From Fibrobacterota bacterium (GTDB lineage: Bacteria > Fibrobacterota > Chitinivibrionia > Chitinivibrionales > FEN-1185), in the NCBI GenBank assembly GCA_003165595.1, contig PLWQ01000038.1, positions 11,054-75,053 on the forward strand: a stretch of 64,000 nucleotides of DNA, given 5' to 3'. Of the stretch, positions 24,912-34,340 are shown piece after piece. The translations under genes were made by a program, and so were the position numbers. Each line of letters opens with the position of its first letter. Position 1 is the stretch's first letter. The notes under the pieces are model-generated. The model was not told where the DNA came from, searched no databases, and saw nothing but the letters and a program-made list of their open reading frames with translations.

Positions 24912-27029
24912 ATGAAGAAAGAACTCGTTCTTCTGCTTGTCGCGGGAGCGTTCTTCTCGCTCGCCCACGGTTTTGGTTCCCTCAAGGGACGCGCTCCGGG
25001 CACCAACGAATTGTACGTTCCGCTCTGGCTCAAGACCCTCGACGCGAAGGTCACTATCAGCGACCAGATCGCCGTCACGTTCGTGGATCAGGTGTTTGTC
25101 AACACCGCGGCCTCCACAAAAGAGGGCATATTCGATTTCACCTTGCCCGAGGGATCCACGGTCGTCCAGCTTGCTCTGTGGATCAACGGCAAACGGCAGG
25201 TCGCCATTCCCATGGAAAAGACCCAGGCAACGTCGCAGTACGACAATTCCGTAAGGCTGAGCGTTGATCCTGCGTTGCTCACTTCACTGGGAAACAATGA
25301 GTACCAGGTGAACGTGTATCCCCTCAACGCCGCCGGAGATTCGCTTGCCCAACGGAGAATAGATTTTACCTATGCAACCCCGCTCAAGAAGATTTCCGAC
25401 ACAGCGGCATATTTTTTCCAGCTCATGACCGCGAACCTGTCGAGCCAGCCGCCGGTGCGTACGTCCCTCAGTATCAGTGTTGATGCGCAGGACACCATTG
25501 CCGGAATCACGGCGCCGGGCTTTTCTGCCACCGAACTTGGCATAACCAGGAACAGCGCTAAATCCTACACACTCATGTACGGCGCCGAGAACGCCTACGC
25601 CACCAAGGACCTTGCGCTCGCCATTGCGGGCACACATTCGTCCCGGCTGCGGTTCACGGCAGCCACCTATGTTCCCGGTCTCGACACCACGCTTTCTTTC
25701 GACTCAACGGAAACGGCAAGCTACTTTGCCCTGTGGTGCACCGCCCCCACGCCGGTTTCGCAGACTGTAAAGCCGCGCGAAGCGGTGTTTGTCGTCGACG
25801 CGTCCTATTCCATGACCGGTACGAAATTCACGCAACTTACCCTGTCGCTTAAACATGCGCTCGGACTGCTCTCCCCCACCGACCGGTTCAACATTATCGC
25901 GTTCAACACCACGTCCAAGAGTTTCCAGCCCGGGCTCGTGGCCGCCACGCCAACAAACATCAGCCTGGCCCTGGCTTTTCTCCAGACCGTGCAGACCAGG
26001 GGAATCACCAACGCGAACGGTCCCATAAAGCAGGCAATGGCCTCCAATTGGAGCGTCGGCGCCGGCCACGCGATTTTCCTGCTCACCGACGGGTACGCAA
26101 ACTGGCCCATCAGAATGTCCGCGTCCCAGATGATCGACACTTTGACTGCTGCGAACACGGCCGGAGCGCGGCTCTTCTCGGTTGCGATGAACGACGACGC
26201 CGATCAGACGTTCCTCTCCCTGCTTTCCAGCCAAAACGACGGAGCGCTGGTGACCCTTACCGCGGCCGACACCGCGCAGGGCGGCCTTACCGCCACGCTC
26301 GAACAGCTGCTGTATCCGCTGCTGTACGACATAAAGCTGAACGTTGCCGGCGCAAACGCCTACGACGTATATCCGGCGACCCTGCCGCCGCTGCCCGACG
26401 GAGGCCAGCTGTCGGTGCTGGGAAGGTATCTGCAACCCGGCGCGCACCAGGTGATTCTCTCCGGTAAACGCGACAACGCCGTTGTCGCGGAAACCCTGTC
26501 CACCGCCCTGCCTGTTCCTAAAATCAATTACCGATCGATTCCCCGGGTCTGGGCCGCGGCCAAGGTCGATTACCTGCTCGACCAGATCCGGCTGCTGGGC
26601 GAACAGCCCGAGCTCAAGCAGGGAGTCATTACGCTCGGCCTCAAGTACGGCATCGTAACCCCTTACACGTCGCTTCTCGTTTTGGAAACGCAGCCCTCGC
26701 CGAATAACACGTCAATCATCGACAAGACGAACAGGAATGAGATCAAGACCATGCAACTGGCGGCCGAGAACGGTCGATCGACGGGCCTGGTTCGCATACG
26801 ATACGCAATCCCCACGGCGGGAGGCCTTCGAAACGTTTCCCTCAAGATTTACAACCTGCGAGGCGACCTGTTGCGTGAAATCGCGAATCATGTTTCGGCA
26901 GGGGGATGGTACTTTGTAAACTGGGACAGCAAAAACGGGCGCGGCGAAACCCTGGGTGCGGGAACCTACATTCTTGTGCTTGAAGCGGGAAACCAGAGAA
27001 TGGCCGCGTCGATCCGTCTTGTCCGATAA
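24912..27029 (+). CDS. Secreted VIT/VWA-domain protein with FlgD-like C-terminal domain
   Basis: The 705-residue protein has a signal peptide (LVLLLVAGAFFSLAHG), a vault/inter-alpha-trypsin (VIT) domain (~25-160, with EGIFDFTLPEGSTVVQLALW), a von Willebrand A domain (~290-470) whose MIDAS begins VFVVDASYSMTG (DxSxS) and continues LLTDGYAN, and a C-terminal FlgD-like sandwich (~620-705, LKIYNLRGDLLREI, GAGTYILVLE). GGAG lies eight bases before the ATG. VIT-VWA proteins bind partner proteins through a metal site; this one is exported and perhaps surface-sorted. Partners unknown. A LamG protein follows 20 bases downstream, likely in one transcript. Confidence 0.85.
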   Translation: MKKELVLLLVAGAFFSLAHGFGSLKGRAPGTNELYVPLWLKTLDAKVTISDQIAVTFVDQVFVNTAASTKEGIFDFTLPEGSTVVQLALWINGKRQVAIPMEKTQATSQYDNSVRLSVDPALLTSLGNNEYQVNVYPLNAAGDSLAQRRIDFTYATPLKKISDTAAYFFQLMTANLSSQPPVRTSLSISVDAQDTIAGITAPGFSATELGITRNSAKSYTLMYGAENAYATKDLALAIAGTHSSRLRFTAATYVPGLDTTLSFDSTETASYFALWCTAPTPVSQTVKPREAVFVVDASYSMTGTKFTQLTLSLKHALGLLSPTDRFNIIAFNTTSKSFQPGLVAATPTNISLALAFLQTVQTRGITNANGPIKQAMASNWSVGAGHAIFLLTDGYANWPIRMSASQMIDTLTAANTAGARLFSVAMNDDADQTFLSLLSSQNDGALVTLTAADTAQGGLTATLEQLLYPLLYDIKLNVAGANAYDVYPATLPPLPDGGQLSVLGRYLQPGAHQVILSGKRDNAVVAETLSTALPVPKINYRSIPRVWAAAKVDYLLDQIRLLGEQPELKQGVITLGLKYGIVTPYTSLLVLETQPSPNNTSIIDKTNRNEIKTMQLAAENGRSTGLVRIRYAIPTAGGLRNVSLKIYNLRGDLLREIANHVSAGGWYFVNWDSKNGRGETLGAGTYILVLEAGNQRMAASIRLVR

Positions 27030-27049
27030 CAAAACCGAAAGGAACAATC

Positions 27050-28030
27050 ATGAAACCGGCACTTCTTGTTGCAGCGATTTTCTTCCTGGCAAGCGCGGAC
27101 GCTATTCCAAAAGACGGCCTCCGCTTCTACTACACGTTCGACCAGCAGAACACGGTCGGCAGTACGGTGAAGGACCTGTCCGGCAACGGCTACAATCTCA
27201 CCTCATCCGCTTCCGTGCAGCTGGCCGCCGACCGATTCTCAAATGCCAACAGCGCTTTGCAGATGGACGGGACGTACTATTTGTCGGCCGTGCTGCCCGA
27301 TTCCACGGTCCACGCCATGACTGACACAAACGATTTCACGTTCGGCATCATGTTCAAAACCTCGGTAAACTCGGCAAGCATGTCCGGCCGGATGGACATT
27401 GCGGGCATGGGCGATCCGTATAACACGGGAATTTTTCTTTCCATGACCAACGACCAGGTACGGGTCTTTCTCGGCAATCACGGCTACTACGACACTCCGG
27501 ACTCGCTCAACGACGGAAAATGGCATAGCGCGATAGCGGTGCGGTCGCAGGGCGCGGTGTTCCTGTATATCGACGGCAAGCTTGTCGACCAGGGCGCGGT
27601 CACCGGGACCATTTACCCGGGACAGGTTCCACTCACCATCGGCAAGCACGGCACCAAGAACGAATCGTATTATTCCGGACTGCTCGACGACGTGTTCTAT
27701 TACTCCCGCGCTTTCTCGGCGGGCGATATAAGCCTGCTGTACGGTGTGCTCAGCGGCCAGACAGTCTCCTTTGTCACGCCCTTGGACACGTTCCGGATTT
27801 CCCGGCCGACATTTGCCTGGCACCCGGTAAAGAACACCGTCGCCTATGCATTTGAAATCGGGGACGATTCCCTTTTTGCAAACCCAACGCTGTCCCTTCC
27901 CCTCGAAGACACGACAATCACCGTGCCCCAGGCGCTATCGGCGGGCAGGTACTTTGTGCGGGTGGGCTGCAACGCCGACGACAGGTCGCCGTTTTTGTTC
28001 GTAAACTGCCATCCGTTTGTGGTGAAGTGA
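27050..28030 (+). CDS. Secreted LamG/concanavalin-like lectin protein
   Basis: The 326-residue protein has a short signal peptide (LLVAAIFFLASADA), a LamG_3-type jelly roll (~22-235, with LRFYYTFD, DLSGNGYNL, NDGKWHSAIAVRSQGAVFLYIDGKL and LDDVFYYSRAFS) and an Ig/FN3-like tail (~245-326). Such folds bind sugars or proteins outside the cell. AAAGGA precedes ATG 27050. It sits directly downstream of the VIT-VWA gene; unlike that gene it lacks a sorting-type C-terminus. Confidence 0.8.
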   Translation: MKPALLVAAIFFLASADAIPKDGLRFYYTFDQQNTVGSTVKDLSGNGYNLTSSASVQLAADRFSNANSALQMDGTYYLSAVLPDSTVHAMTDTNDFTFGIMFKTSVNSASMSGRMDIAGMGDPYNTGIFLSMTNDQVRVFLGNHGYYDTPDSLNDGKWHSAIAVRSQGAVFLYIDGKLVDQGAVTGTIYPGQVPLTIGKHGTKNESYYSGLLDDVFYYSRAFSAGDISLLYGVLSGQTVSFVTPLDTFRISRPTFAWHPVKNTVAYAFEIGDDSLFANPTLSLPLEDTTITVPQALSAGRYFVRVGCNADDRSPFLFVNCHPFVVK

Positions 28031-28199
28031 TCCGCCGGCATTGCGCGCTGTTGTCCGTCGTTTTCAGGGAACCGCACGCGCGCCGGCGGACTGCGTCCGC
28101 ACCTTTCCTTCCGCATCGCGCACCGACTATTTTTGGGTAAGACCGGCGGCGAGCACTTGCCGCTGCGCAGGTTTCACCTTGTCAAACGGAGATTCATCC

Positions 28200-28718
28200 A
28201 TGCCGACGTCCCGCATTGCCATCCTTTTCGCCGCGGCACTCGCCTTCTGTTTGCAGCCGGCCTTTTGCGGTCATCCTTCCGAAATGCTTGCCGATGTGGT
28301 CGGGGGGTCACCCATCATCGTGGTCGGAAAGATCGCCTCGGCGCGAAAAACCGACAAATTCGCCACCCAAAAAGGCGTGAACTACTATTACTATGTCTTC
28401 ACAATCAAGATCGATACGGTCCTCAAGGGCGACGCGCATCTCAGGCAATTCGACGTTATGGATTTTCCCGGCACGGCCGGATGCATGGATACGTCTCGAA
28501 ACGTCAAGTGCCTGTTTTTCCTCTCGAAGTCGCCGTTTGTGGCAAAAGACGTCACCGACTGGATGGTGGAACGCCAGTATAAAATCGTCAAGGGTTCGAT
28601 CACGCCGACGGAATTCATAGACGAGAAGGCGGTGCAGCCCGTGCGAGCGTTCGAAAAGAAGATCGGCGAGATCGTGACCCTCGAACGCGCGAAACATGCA
28701 CCGGCCGCGGCGCAGTAA
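28200..28718 (+). CDS. Secreted protein of unknown function
   Basis: ATG 28200 follows GGAG, and the 172-residue product has a signal peptide (ILFAAALAFCLQPAFCG). The mature part has beta strands with PIIVVGKIAS, then YYYYVFTIKIDTVLKG, GTAGCMDTSRNVKCLFFLSK (two cysteines probably paired) and a basic C-terminal helix. The layout resembles small secreted OB/NTR-like proteins, but I do not recognise the family. It lies 169 bases after the LamG gene. Confidence 0.55.
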   Translation: MPTSRIAILFAAALAFCLQPAFCGHPSEMLADVVGGSPIIVVGKIASARKTDKFATQKGVNYYYYVFTIKIDTVLKGDAHLRQFDVMDFPGTAGCMDTSRNVKCLFFLSKSPFVAKDVTDWMVERQYKIVKGSITPTEFIDEKAVQPVRAFEKKIGEIVTLERAKHAPAAAQ

Positions 28719-28767
28719 CCTCGGCAGGCGGCAACCGCTCAATTCCCATTTTCCAAGGAAAGTCACC

Positions 28768-29214
28768 ATGACCGCTTCAGAAGATGCGATCGGCCTTTAC
28801 AAACAAACCTTCACCTGTTCGCAGGCCGTTTGCGCCGCCTTTGGAAGCCGGCTCGGGCTCGACCGGGAAACCGCGCTCAAAATTTCCTGCGCCTTCGGCG
28901 GCGGGTGCAGCAGGCTGGGCCTCACGTGCGGGGCGGTGACGGGGGCGTTCATGGTGATCGGCCTCAAACACGGCAGGAGCACGCCGGACGGCACCGCGGC
29001 CAAAGAGAAGGCCTACTCGTTGACGCAGGAGTTTGCAAAAAGATTTGTCGAAAAGAACGGCTCCCTCAATTGCACGGAGCTTCTCGGTTGCGATCTGGGA
29101 ACAGACGAAGGGTATGCCGCGGCAAAGGAGAAGAACCTTTTCACTACCCTGTGCCTGCGGCTGGTGAAGGACTCGGCGGGGATATTGGAAGAATTGTTAG
29201 AGAGTGCCGCCTGA
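28768..29214 (+). CDS. C_GCAxxG_C_C family redox-type protein
   Basis: The 148-residue protein carries the conserved cysteine pattern of this family: CSQAVCAAF (~17-25), CAFGGGCSRLGLTCGAVTGA (~40-59) and a late NCTELLGCD (~110). AAGGAA precedes ATG 28768. Members are small cytoplasmic proteins thought to bind a metal or act in redox reactions; some genomes place them next to oxidoreductases. No partner is evident here. Confidence 0.8.
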   Translation: MTASEDAIGLYKQTFTCSQAVCAAFGSRLGLDRETALKISCAFGGGCSRLGLTCGAVTGAFMVIGLKHGRSTPDGTAAKEKAYSLTQEFAKRFVEKNGSLNCTELLGCDLGTDEGYAAAKEKNLFTTLCLRLVKDSAGILEELLESAA

Positions 29215-29231
29215 CCGGTGCCCACTCCGTC

Positions 29232-30083
29232 CTACTTCACCGCGTTCACCCGGAAGGCGCGCTCGTAGTTCCCAAGCTTCACTTGTGCCAAGAGCATTCC
29301 TGCGCTGCCGGCCGGCACATCGCACGTGAAAGATGCCACCCCCGCGGGCAGAAGCGCCTTCTTCACAAGTGCGCCTGACGAGGTGTACAGCGAAATGCTC
29401 CCGGCCTCCCGCCCCGCATATTTTGACCACATCATACTTAGACGCAGCGAATTGCCGTTTAGTCTGACAGACAAGAAATGCTCAGGCTTGTCCACGGCAT
29501 GCACCGCTTTTTGGTGTGAAATGGATGCAGAAACTCCAGCTCCCTGGTAAACGCCCATATTCTCCCCGTCCATCCCCGTGCCGATGCAGGGTGACGAGGC
29601 CAGCAACGCACCGGTCGTAGAATCGGCGAATAGGGATTTCTTTACGATGTTGAAAAACGCGTCGCAGGAATCACCCCTGGCGTTCGTCATAGCGTTGATG
29701 CCGATGCCAAGCGGATCAGCGTGCCCGGACACATGATTGTTATATGCAAAGAACAGGGTCCGATTACTTGCGAACAGAAAGGAATCGGCGCTGAAAATAT
29801 TGCTTGCGACCGTGTCGTGTCCCGACAAACTCATGCAGTTGATAAGCGCGGATCCCAAAACGGTATTGCGCCGCACATAGAACGTTCCCCCGGCCACAGG
29901 CATAACGGTGAGGGGCATGGTCGACGATTGGATGAAATTGTCGGTGATCACCGTGGTATCTGCCACCTGGAAGTCGGCCAGCGGCCCGACTCCTCGCGTG
30001 CAACCGACAACCCGGTTGTGTGCAAACCACAGTTCTTCCACGGGATCGTCACACAGGAAGGCCAACAAATCACAAGCGCCCAC
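29232..30083 (-). pseudogene. 5'-truncated beta-helix protein with sorting-type C-terminal domain
   Basis: The 283-codon frame opens directly with beta-helix turns (LWFAHNRVVGC, TTVITDNFIQSS, FYVRRNTVLGS, HDTVASNIFSADS) and ends in a T9SS-type sandwich (SISLYTSSGALVKKALLPAG). There is no signal peptide, the only start is GTG 30083 and an in-frame stop lies four codons upstream. A secreted right-handed beta-helix needs an export signal and usually several more coils. The N-terminal part therefore appears to have been lost, since only 88 bases separate it from the next gene. It may still be expressed as a cytoplasmic fragment. Confidence 0.6.
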
Positions 30084-30171
30084 GTCTGCCTGATGTCAAG
30101 AGACGGGGGCGCATGCGAGCAAATCAATCGGTCCCGGGCCAGGGCTTCACCACCCCGCCACTATTCCCCGC

Positions 30172-31797
30172 TCACGGATTCCACGTCACCTTCATGCTGT
30201 CGGTCTCGGCCAAGATTGCGTCGATATACGATATGGTGATCGTGTCGCTGCCGGCGACCGAGATGGTGCCGTTCGCCGCGGACGACGTCCCCAGTGTAAA
30301 TCCGACGCTTCCGCGGAACAACCAGGTGGTGTCGGCGTTAACGGCCAGGGGCACGGAAATACCCGTGGGGTCCTTTTTGCTCTTCACGTTTATGGCCACC
30401 GAGCTGGCCAGAATATGGTCGTTTTCCATGGTAATTTTCATTTTGCTCGTCGTGCCGTGGTAACCGGCACCGAGCGAATCGGGCAACATTGATACTTCGT
30501 TGCACTTCCACAGGAGCGCGGTACCTTGCGCCGCGGAACTCACCACCGGCTTGCTGTACGCCGGGCTCAAGTACGATGTGGTAAGGGTGTCTATGGGAGG
30601 CCGCACTGCGATAACCTTGCCCGGAGTCGACGTTGTCAACGAAGGCATGACTGAGCCCGTGTACGAGCCGGGCGATCCGGCAAGGGCGTGCAATGCGACA
30701 TCAATGCCCACCGTGTCCTTATGGGAAGACAGGTGAATGGTAATCGAGGTATCGGTGATGTTGCGGTCATCGGCGTTGATGTTGATGGGGAGCTTTAGTC
30801 CCAGGTAAATCGATACGGCGGGTCTTACATCCGGCGCTATACCGTTCCAGACCGCTTTTGCGAAAGCCGCCACGTTCCCCGCCTTTACATAGGAAACTGT
30901 GACCGTGTCGTTGTCCTTAACGCGAACCGTGTCCCCAAGGGTGGTAACTTTGCTCACGGTGAAACCGATGTTGCCTGCATAGCTCCCGGGATTGGCCGTA
31001 TCTTTTGCCAGCGTCAGACTGATGGGCGTCGGATACGACGTTGAGGCAACGGTGGCGGAAATCGTTGTGCTTGAAACGGAAAGGTCCCACACCGAGGCGG
31101 TCATCGGCCAATCGATGCTCTGATAGGAGTCCATATCCAGAGCAACCGAAATCGCCCACTGCAAAGTGATGGGAAAGTTGCCCACATACGAATCCAAAGC
31201 TTGCTTTTGGGTGGCATACCCCGAACGGGTTACAGTGAGCGTATCCACGGCAGCCGATTCCTTGGCAAGATTCTTTTGTGTGGATTGTTTACTCACCTGC
31301 ATGCCGGACCCCGCTCCAAATGATTGACCGATAAGAGGTCTCTTCATGAGACGCGATACGGTAGTTCCTATCGTTACCCGGCAAAGATATATCTGCGACG
31401 AAAAACCGGCGGGGAACGGAAGGGTCTTGTATGTTCCGGCCGGCATCGCCTTATCAAGCGCAACGCGGACGCATCTCCCTTTACAATCAAATGTTTCTAT
31501 CCTGACACGGTCGCTATTGTTTGCAACGGTAAAATTGAGGAAATTGCCTGAAAAGAACGGCATGGCATACGCAGGCTCCGGTTTGATTGCGCCCGCACCG
31601 GCCACCGAAAAGGCAAAGTGGCCGGCCGTGTCCGTTACGGTTCTCAGCGAAAGGTTCTTCAACCGCACAACGGCGCCCGACACTTTCTTACTGTTTACGT
31701 CCGTGATTGTGCCGGTGATATTGACTGTCTGGCCCAGCACGAATGAAAACAGGCCAAGCTGCAACAGTATCGCGAACAGCAATTTTGTTTGATTCAT
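30172..31797 (-). CDS. Secreted protein with CarboxypepD_reg-like domain and three repeated beta modules
   Basis: The 541-residue product has a signal peptide (FAILLQLGLFSFVLGQ), a carboxypeptidase regulatory-like domain (~24-70), a sorting-like sandwich internally (~90-160, FDCKGRCVRVALDKAMPAG), then three homologous ~95-residue modules whose ends read DTVTVSYVKAG, DTLTTSYLSPAYS and DTITISYIDA. Each module has a SGTYTG-like turn (PGSYAGNIGF, PGSYTGSVMP, LFRGSVGF). The modules look like tandem Ig-like spacers. It lies in the minus-strand block downstream of the two GH3 genes, suggesting a joint surface or secretion role. No catalytic residues seen. Confidence 0.65.
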   Translation of the reverse strand: MNQTKLLFAILLQLGLFSFVLGQTVNITGTITDVNSKKVSGAVVRLKNLSLRTVTDTAGHFAFSVAGAGAIKPEPAYAMPFFSGNFLNFTVANNSDRVRIETFDCKGRCVRVALDKAMPAGTYKTLPFPAGFSSQIYLCRVTIGTTVSRLMKRPLIGQSFGAGSGMQVSKQSTQKNLAKESAAVDTLTVTRSGYATQKQALDSYVGNFPITLQWAISVALDMDSYQSIDWPMTASVWDLSVSSTTISATVASTSYPTPISLTLAKDTANPGSYAGNIGFTVSKVTTLGDTVRVKDNDTVTVSYVKAGNVAAFAKAVWNGIAPDVRPAVSIYLGLKLPININADDRNITDTSITIHLSSHKDTVGIDVALHALAGSPGSYTGSVMPSLTTSTPGKVIAVRPPIDTLTTSYLSPAYSKPVVSSAAQGTALLWKCNEVSMLPDSLGAGYHGTTSKMKITMENDHILASSVAINVKSKKDPTGISVPLAVNADTTWLFRGSVGFTLGTSSAANGTISVAGSDTITISYIDAILAETDSMKVTWNP

Positions 31798-31926
31798 GAG
31801 TCCCCCTCAAAAAGAAATAGTAAATGAATGAAACCGTCTCTTGACTGGATGTTTGACAATATGACAAAAAATCGTTATTGCACGCTCTCTTGGCAACAAA
31901 AACAACCTGAGCCAATCCAAAAAAGG

Positions 31927-31968
31927 TGAAAGTTGAAAGGGGACTATTCTTCCGCCTTTCAACTTTCA
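31927..31968. terminator. Hairpin between GH3 and the module protein
   Basis: A perfect 14-bp inverted repeat, TGAAAGTTGAAAGG (31927-31940) and CCTTTCAACTTTCA (31955-31968), with a 14-base loop lies 31 bases after the GH3 stop. It lacks a long T-run, so it may be a terminator or processing signal. The arms belong to a GTTGAAA-type degenerate tract. Confidence 0.5.
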
Positions 31969-31998
31969 ACCCTCAACAATCAATGCGCGTGTTTATTC

Positions 31999-34278
31999 TT
32001 AGTATATCGTAATCGTCCCCTGCTGTCTGATGTCCAGCGACGATGACCCCACGAGCACGTCTATAGGCCCGGGCTCCACCACCCACGCCGACTGCGTGGT
32101 GTCGTAGTACTCGAAGTCGCGCTCCACAAGATTGAAGTTGACGGTCTTTGCCTCTCCGGCGTCAAGAGGAACGCGCCTGAAGCCGCGGAGGTCTTTATAT
32201 CGCCGCGGCTGTGCACTCTCCTCGTCGTGAAGGTACAGCTGCACCACCTCGTCTCCGGCGCGCGTGCCGGTATTTTTCACGTTCACCGAAACGGCAAACG
32301 TGTCCCCCGGGTATCCGCCGGGCGGGGAAATCGATAGATTGCTGTACGCGAATGTCGTGTAGCTGAGGCCATAGCCGAAGCAGAAAAGCGGCTTCAATTT
32401 ATGATAATCGTAATAGGGATATCCCCTTCCCTCCCACACGGGCTCGTAGGGATCGCCGGAATCTCCATATTGTGCAACGTTCATGCCGAACCTCGGAAGC
32501 TGGGTCGAGTCCAGCGGGAACGTGAGCGGGGTCTTCCCGCCCGGATTGTAGTCGCCGAACAAAACCTCGCCCAAGGCCATGGCGTGATCTTCGCCGGGAT
32601 AAGACGACATGAGAATCGCCGGGGCCTTGTTCCAGTTGCCGGTGTCTGCGGTACTGCCTCCGGTATACCACACGATGGTATGACCAGGTTTTGCGGCGAG
32701 CACTGTTCCCGCCAACTTGTCCTGAGTGTCGGGAAGTGAAACCTCGTTGCGGTCAAAGCCTTCGCCTTCGTCGTTGGGACCGATGCACACGATTGCATAG
32801 TCGCAATTATTGTAGTCACTGTTGACCGTAATGTTTGTGCCGCCGATCTGCTTTACCGCCTGATTGGGCGGGGTGTAGTGCTTGCTGGGACAGTTCTGCG
32901 CGCTGCCCACCGGACCGCAGCGCAGTGTATTGGCCCAGGGCCCCACCATGGCAATGGTCATCGGAGTGCTTCTGTCAAGGGGCAGCAGGTTGCCGTCGTT
33001 CTTGAGAAGGATATAGCATTCGCGCGAGACACGGCGCGCGTAGTTGTACATGTTCGTACTGTTGATGGAATCCGTGTACATTGTTCTTGAGTATCCGGGA
33101 TCGAAACAACCCGTTTTGTAGCGCGCCCACAGCGAGCGCCGAGCCTTGTCGTCGTAAAAGCCCTGCGATATCGTGCCGGGCACCAGTCCTTCCAGGCCGC
33201 CGCCCCACGTTCCCGGAGTGGGAAGGTCAAGTCCCGCCAATGCCAATATGGAAGCATTGCCGGTGCCGCCGTTGTCCCAGTCCGTGAGGATGAATCCCTT
33301 CAGGCCCCAGAAGTCCTTGAGGATGTCGGTCATGGTGTGATGATTTTGCGCGTTATGGAGGCCGTTCACCGAATTGTAGGCTACCATGATGGCGGCGGTA
33401 CCGCCGTCATGAGCAGCCATGCCGAAGTGGTATGTGTAAAGCTCGCGAAGTCCCCGCTCAGAAACGTGCACGGGGTAGAATCCGCGCGCGCGCTCCACAT
33501 TGTTGCAGCAGTAATGCTTGAGCGTCGGAATGGTGCCGCCCCGCATCACGCCCTTAACGGCTGCGGTAGCGCCCTTGCCGTTTACAAAGGGATCTTCGCC
33601 GTAAGATTCGGTAGTCCGTCCGGCGCGGCTGTCGCGGCAAAGATTGCAGGAAGGTCCCAGCTGGACGTTATAATCGTGTCCCCGGAAGGTCATTCCCATG
33701 AAATAGCCGCCCTCTTCGACGATGGCCGTGTCCCACGTGGCGGCCATTGCGAGGCCCGTGGGGAAGGACCAGGTGCCGCCGAGGCCGTACGGGCCGTCGC
33801 GCCAGTTGAGCCCGACAACGCCTGCCGCGCTCCCGCCGTTGACGATCGTCTGCTTGTCGCCGTTGGACATTGATGCGATCTTGTTTTCGATGAACGTGGC
33901 GGTGTCGCTCCGCGAACAGGCAATCGAGACTTTTGCCTTATAGGTGCCCGTGGGCTGGCCGTTGAACTGGCAGGCGAAATGGACGCTTTTATCTCCTGCC
34001 CAGGTGAGCTGGCCTACATCGCCCTTGGTCATCGTGAGCGGCACAACATCACCGGTGCCGTCCTTGATAATGGACACAGACACGTTGAACCTGTCGTATG
34101 CCCAGCCTATGATGCGGTAGGACACCTTCCCCCTGTACTTGTAGATCCCGCCCGAATTATCCACGAGCTTAAGGAATACCGGCGTCACCTGCACAGTGTC
34201 GATATCGGAGGTCACCTGGGGTTGAGCGAAACATCCCAGGACACCCGATAGCAGTATTAATCCGAATCTGCAACGCAT
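31999..34278 (-). CDS. Secreted GH3 beta-glucosidase-type glycoside hydrolase, paralogue A
   Basis: The 759-residue enzyme starts at ATG 34278, where AAGGGGGC and a signal (LILLSGVLGCFAQ) fit. Residues ~25-140 are an extra N-terminal beta domain. The GH3 barrel follows with DGPYGLGG, GRTTESYGEDPF, LKHYCCNN and the nucleophile Asp333 in KGFILTDWDNGG. The C-terminal sandwich has GPNDEGEGFDRNEVSL (acid/base region), EGRGYPYYDY, and GYGLSYTTF before a FN3-like domain. It should release glucose or xylose from beta-linked oligosaccharides in the periplasm or outside. It is about 60% alike by eye to the upstream paralogue, 62 bases away. Confidence 0.9.
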   Translation of the reverse strand: MRCRFGLILLSGVLGCFAQPQVTSDIDTVQVTPVFLKLVDNSGGIYKYRGKVSYRIIGWAYDRFNVSVSIIKDGTGDVVPLTMTKGDVGQLTWAGDKSVHFACQFNGQPTGTYKAKVSIACSRSDTATFIENKIASMSNGDKQTIVNGGSAAGVVGLNWRDGPYGLGGTWSFPTGLAMAATWDTAIVEEGGYFMGMTFRGHDYNVQLGPSCNLCRDSRAGRTTESYGEDPFVNGKGATAAVKGVMRGGTIPTLKHYCCNNVERARGFYPVHVSERGLRELYTYHFGMAAHDGGTAAIMVAYNSVNGLHNAQNHHTMTDILKDFWGLKGFILTDWDNGGTGNASILALAGLDLPTPGTWGGGLEGLVPGTISQGFYDDKARRSLWARYKTGCFDPGYSRTMYTDSINSTNMYNYARRVSRECYILLKNDGNLLPLDRSTPMTIAMVGPWANTLRCGPVGSAQNCPSKHYTPPNQAVKQIGGTNITVNSDYNNCDYAIVCIGPNDEGEGFDRNEVSLPDTQDKLAGTVLAAKPGHTIVWYTGGSTADTGNWNKAPAILMSSYPGEDHAMALGEVLFGDYNPGGKTPLTFPLDSTQLPRFGMNVAQYGDSGDPYEPVWEGRGYPYYDYHKLKPLFCFGYGLSYTTFAYSNLSISPPGGYPGDTFAVSVNVKNTGTRAGDEVVQLYLHDEESAQPRRYKDLRGFRRVPLDAGEAKTVNFNLVERDFEYYDTTQSAWVVEPGPIDVLVGSSSLDIRQQGTITIY

Positions 34279-34340
34279 GCTGCCCCCTTCTTTTTCATCC
34301 TTTGTACTGTCTAATAAGCCGAAAGTTGCGCATTTACGCA

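Noticed and set aside
25704-26447. Long minus-strand frame inside the VIT-VWA gene
   Set aside because: A shadow of a GC-rich gene: Arg/Gly/Val-rich, no motif and no ribosome site.
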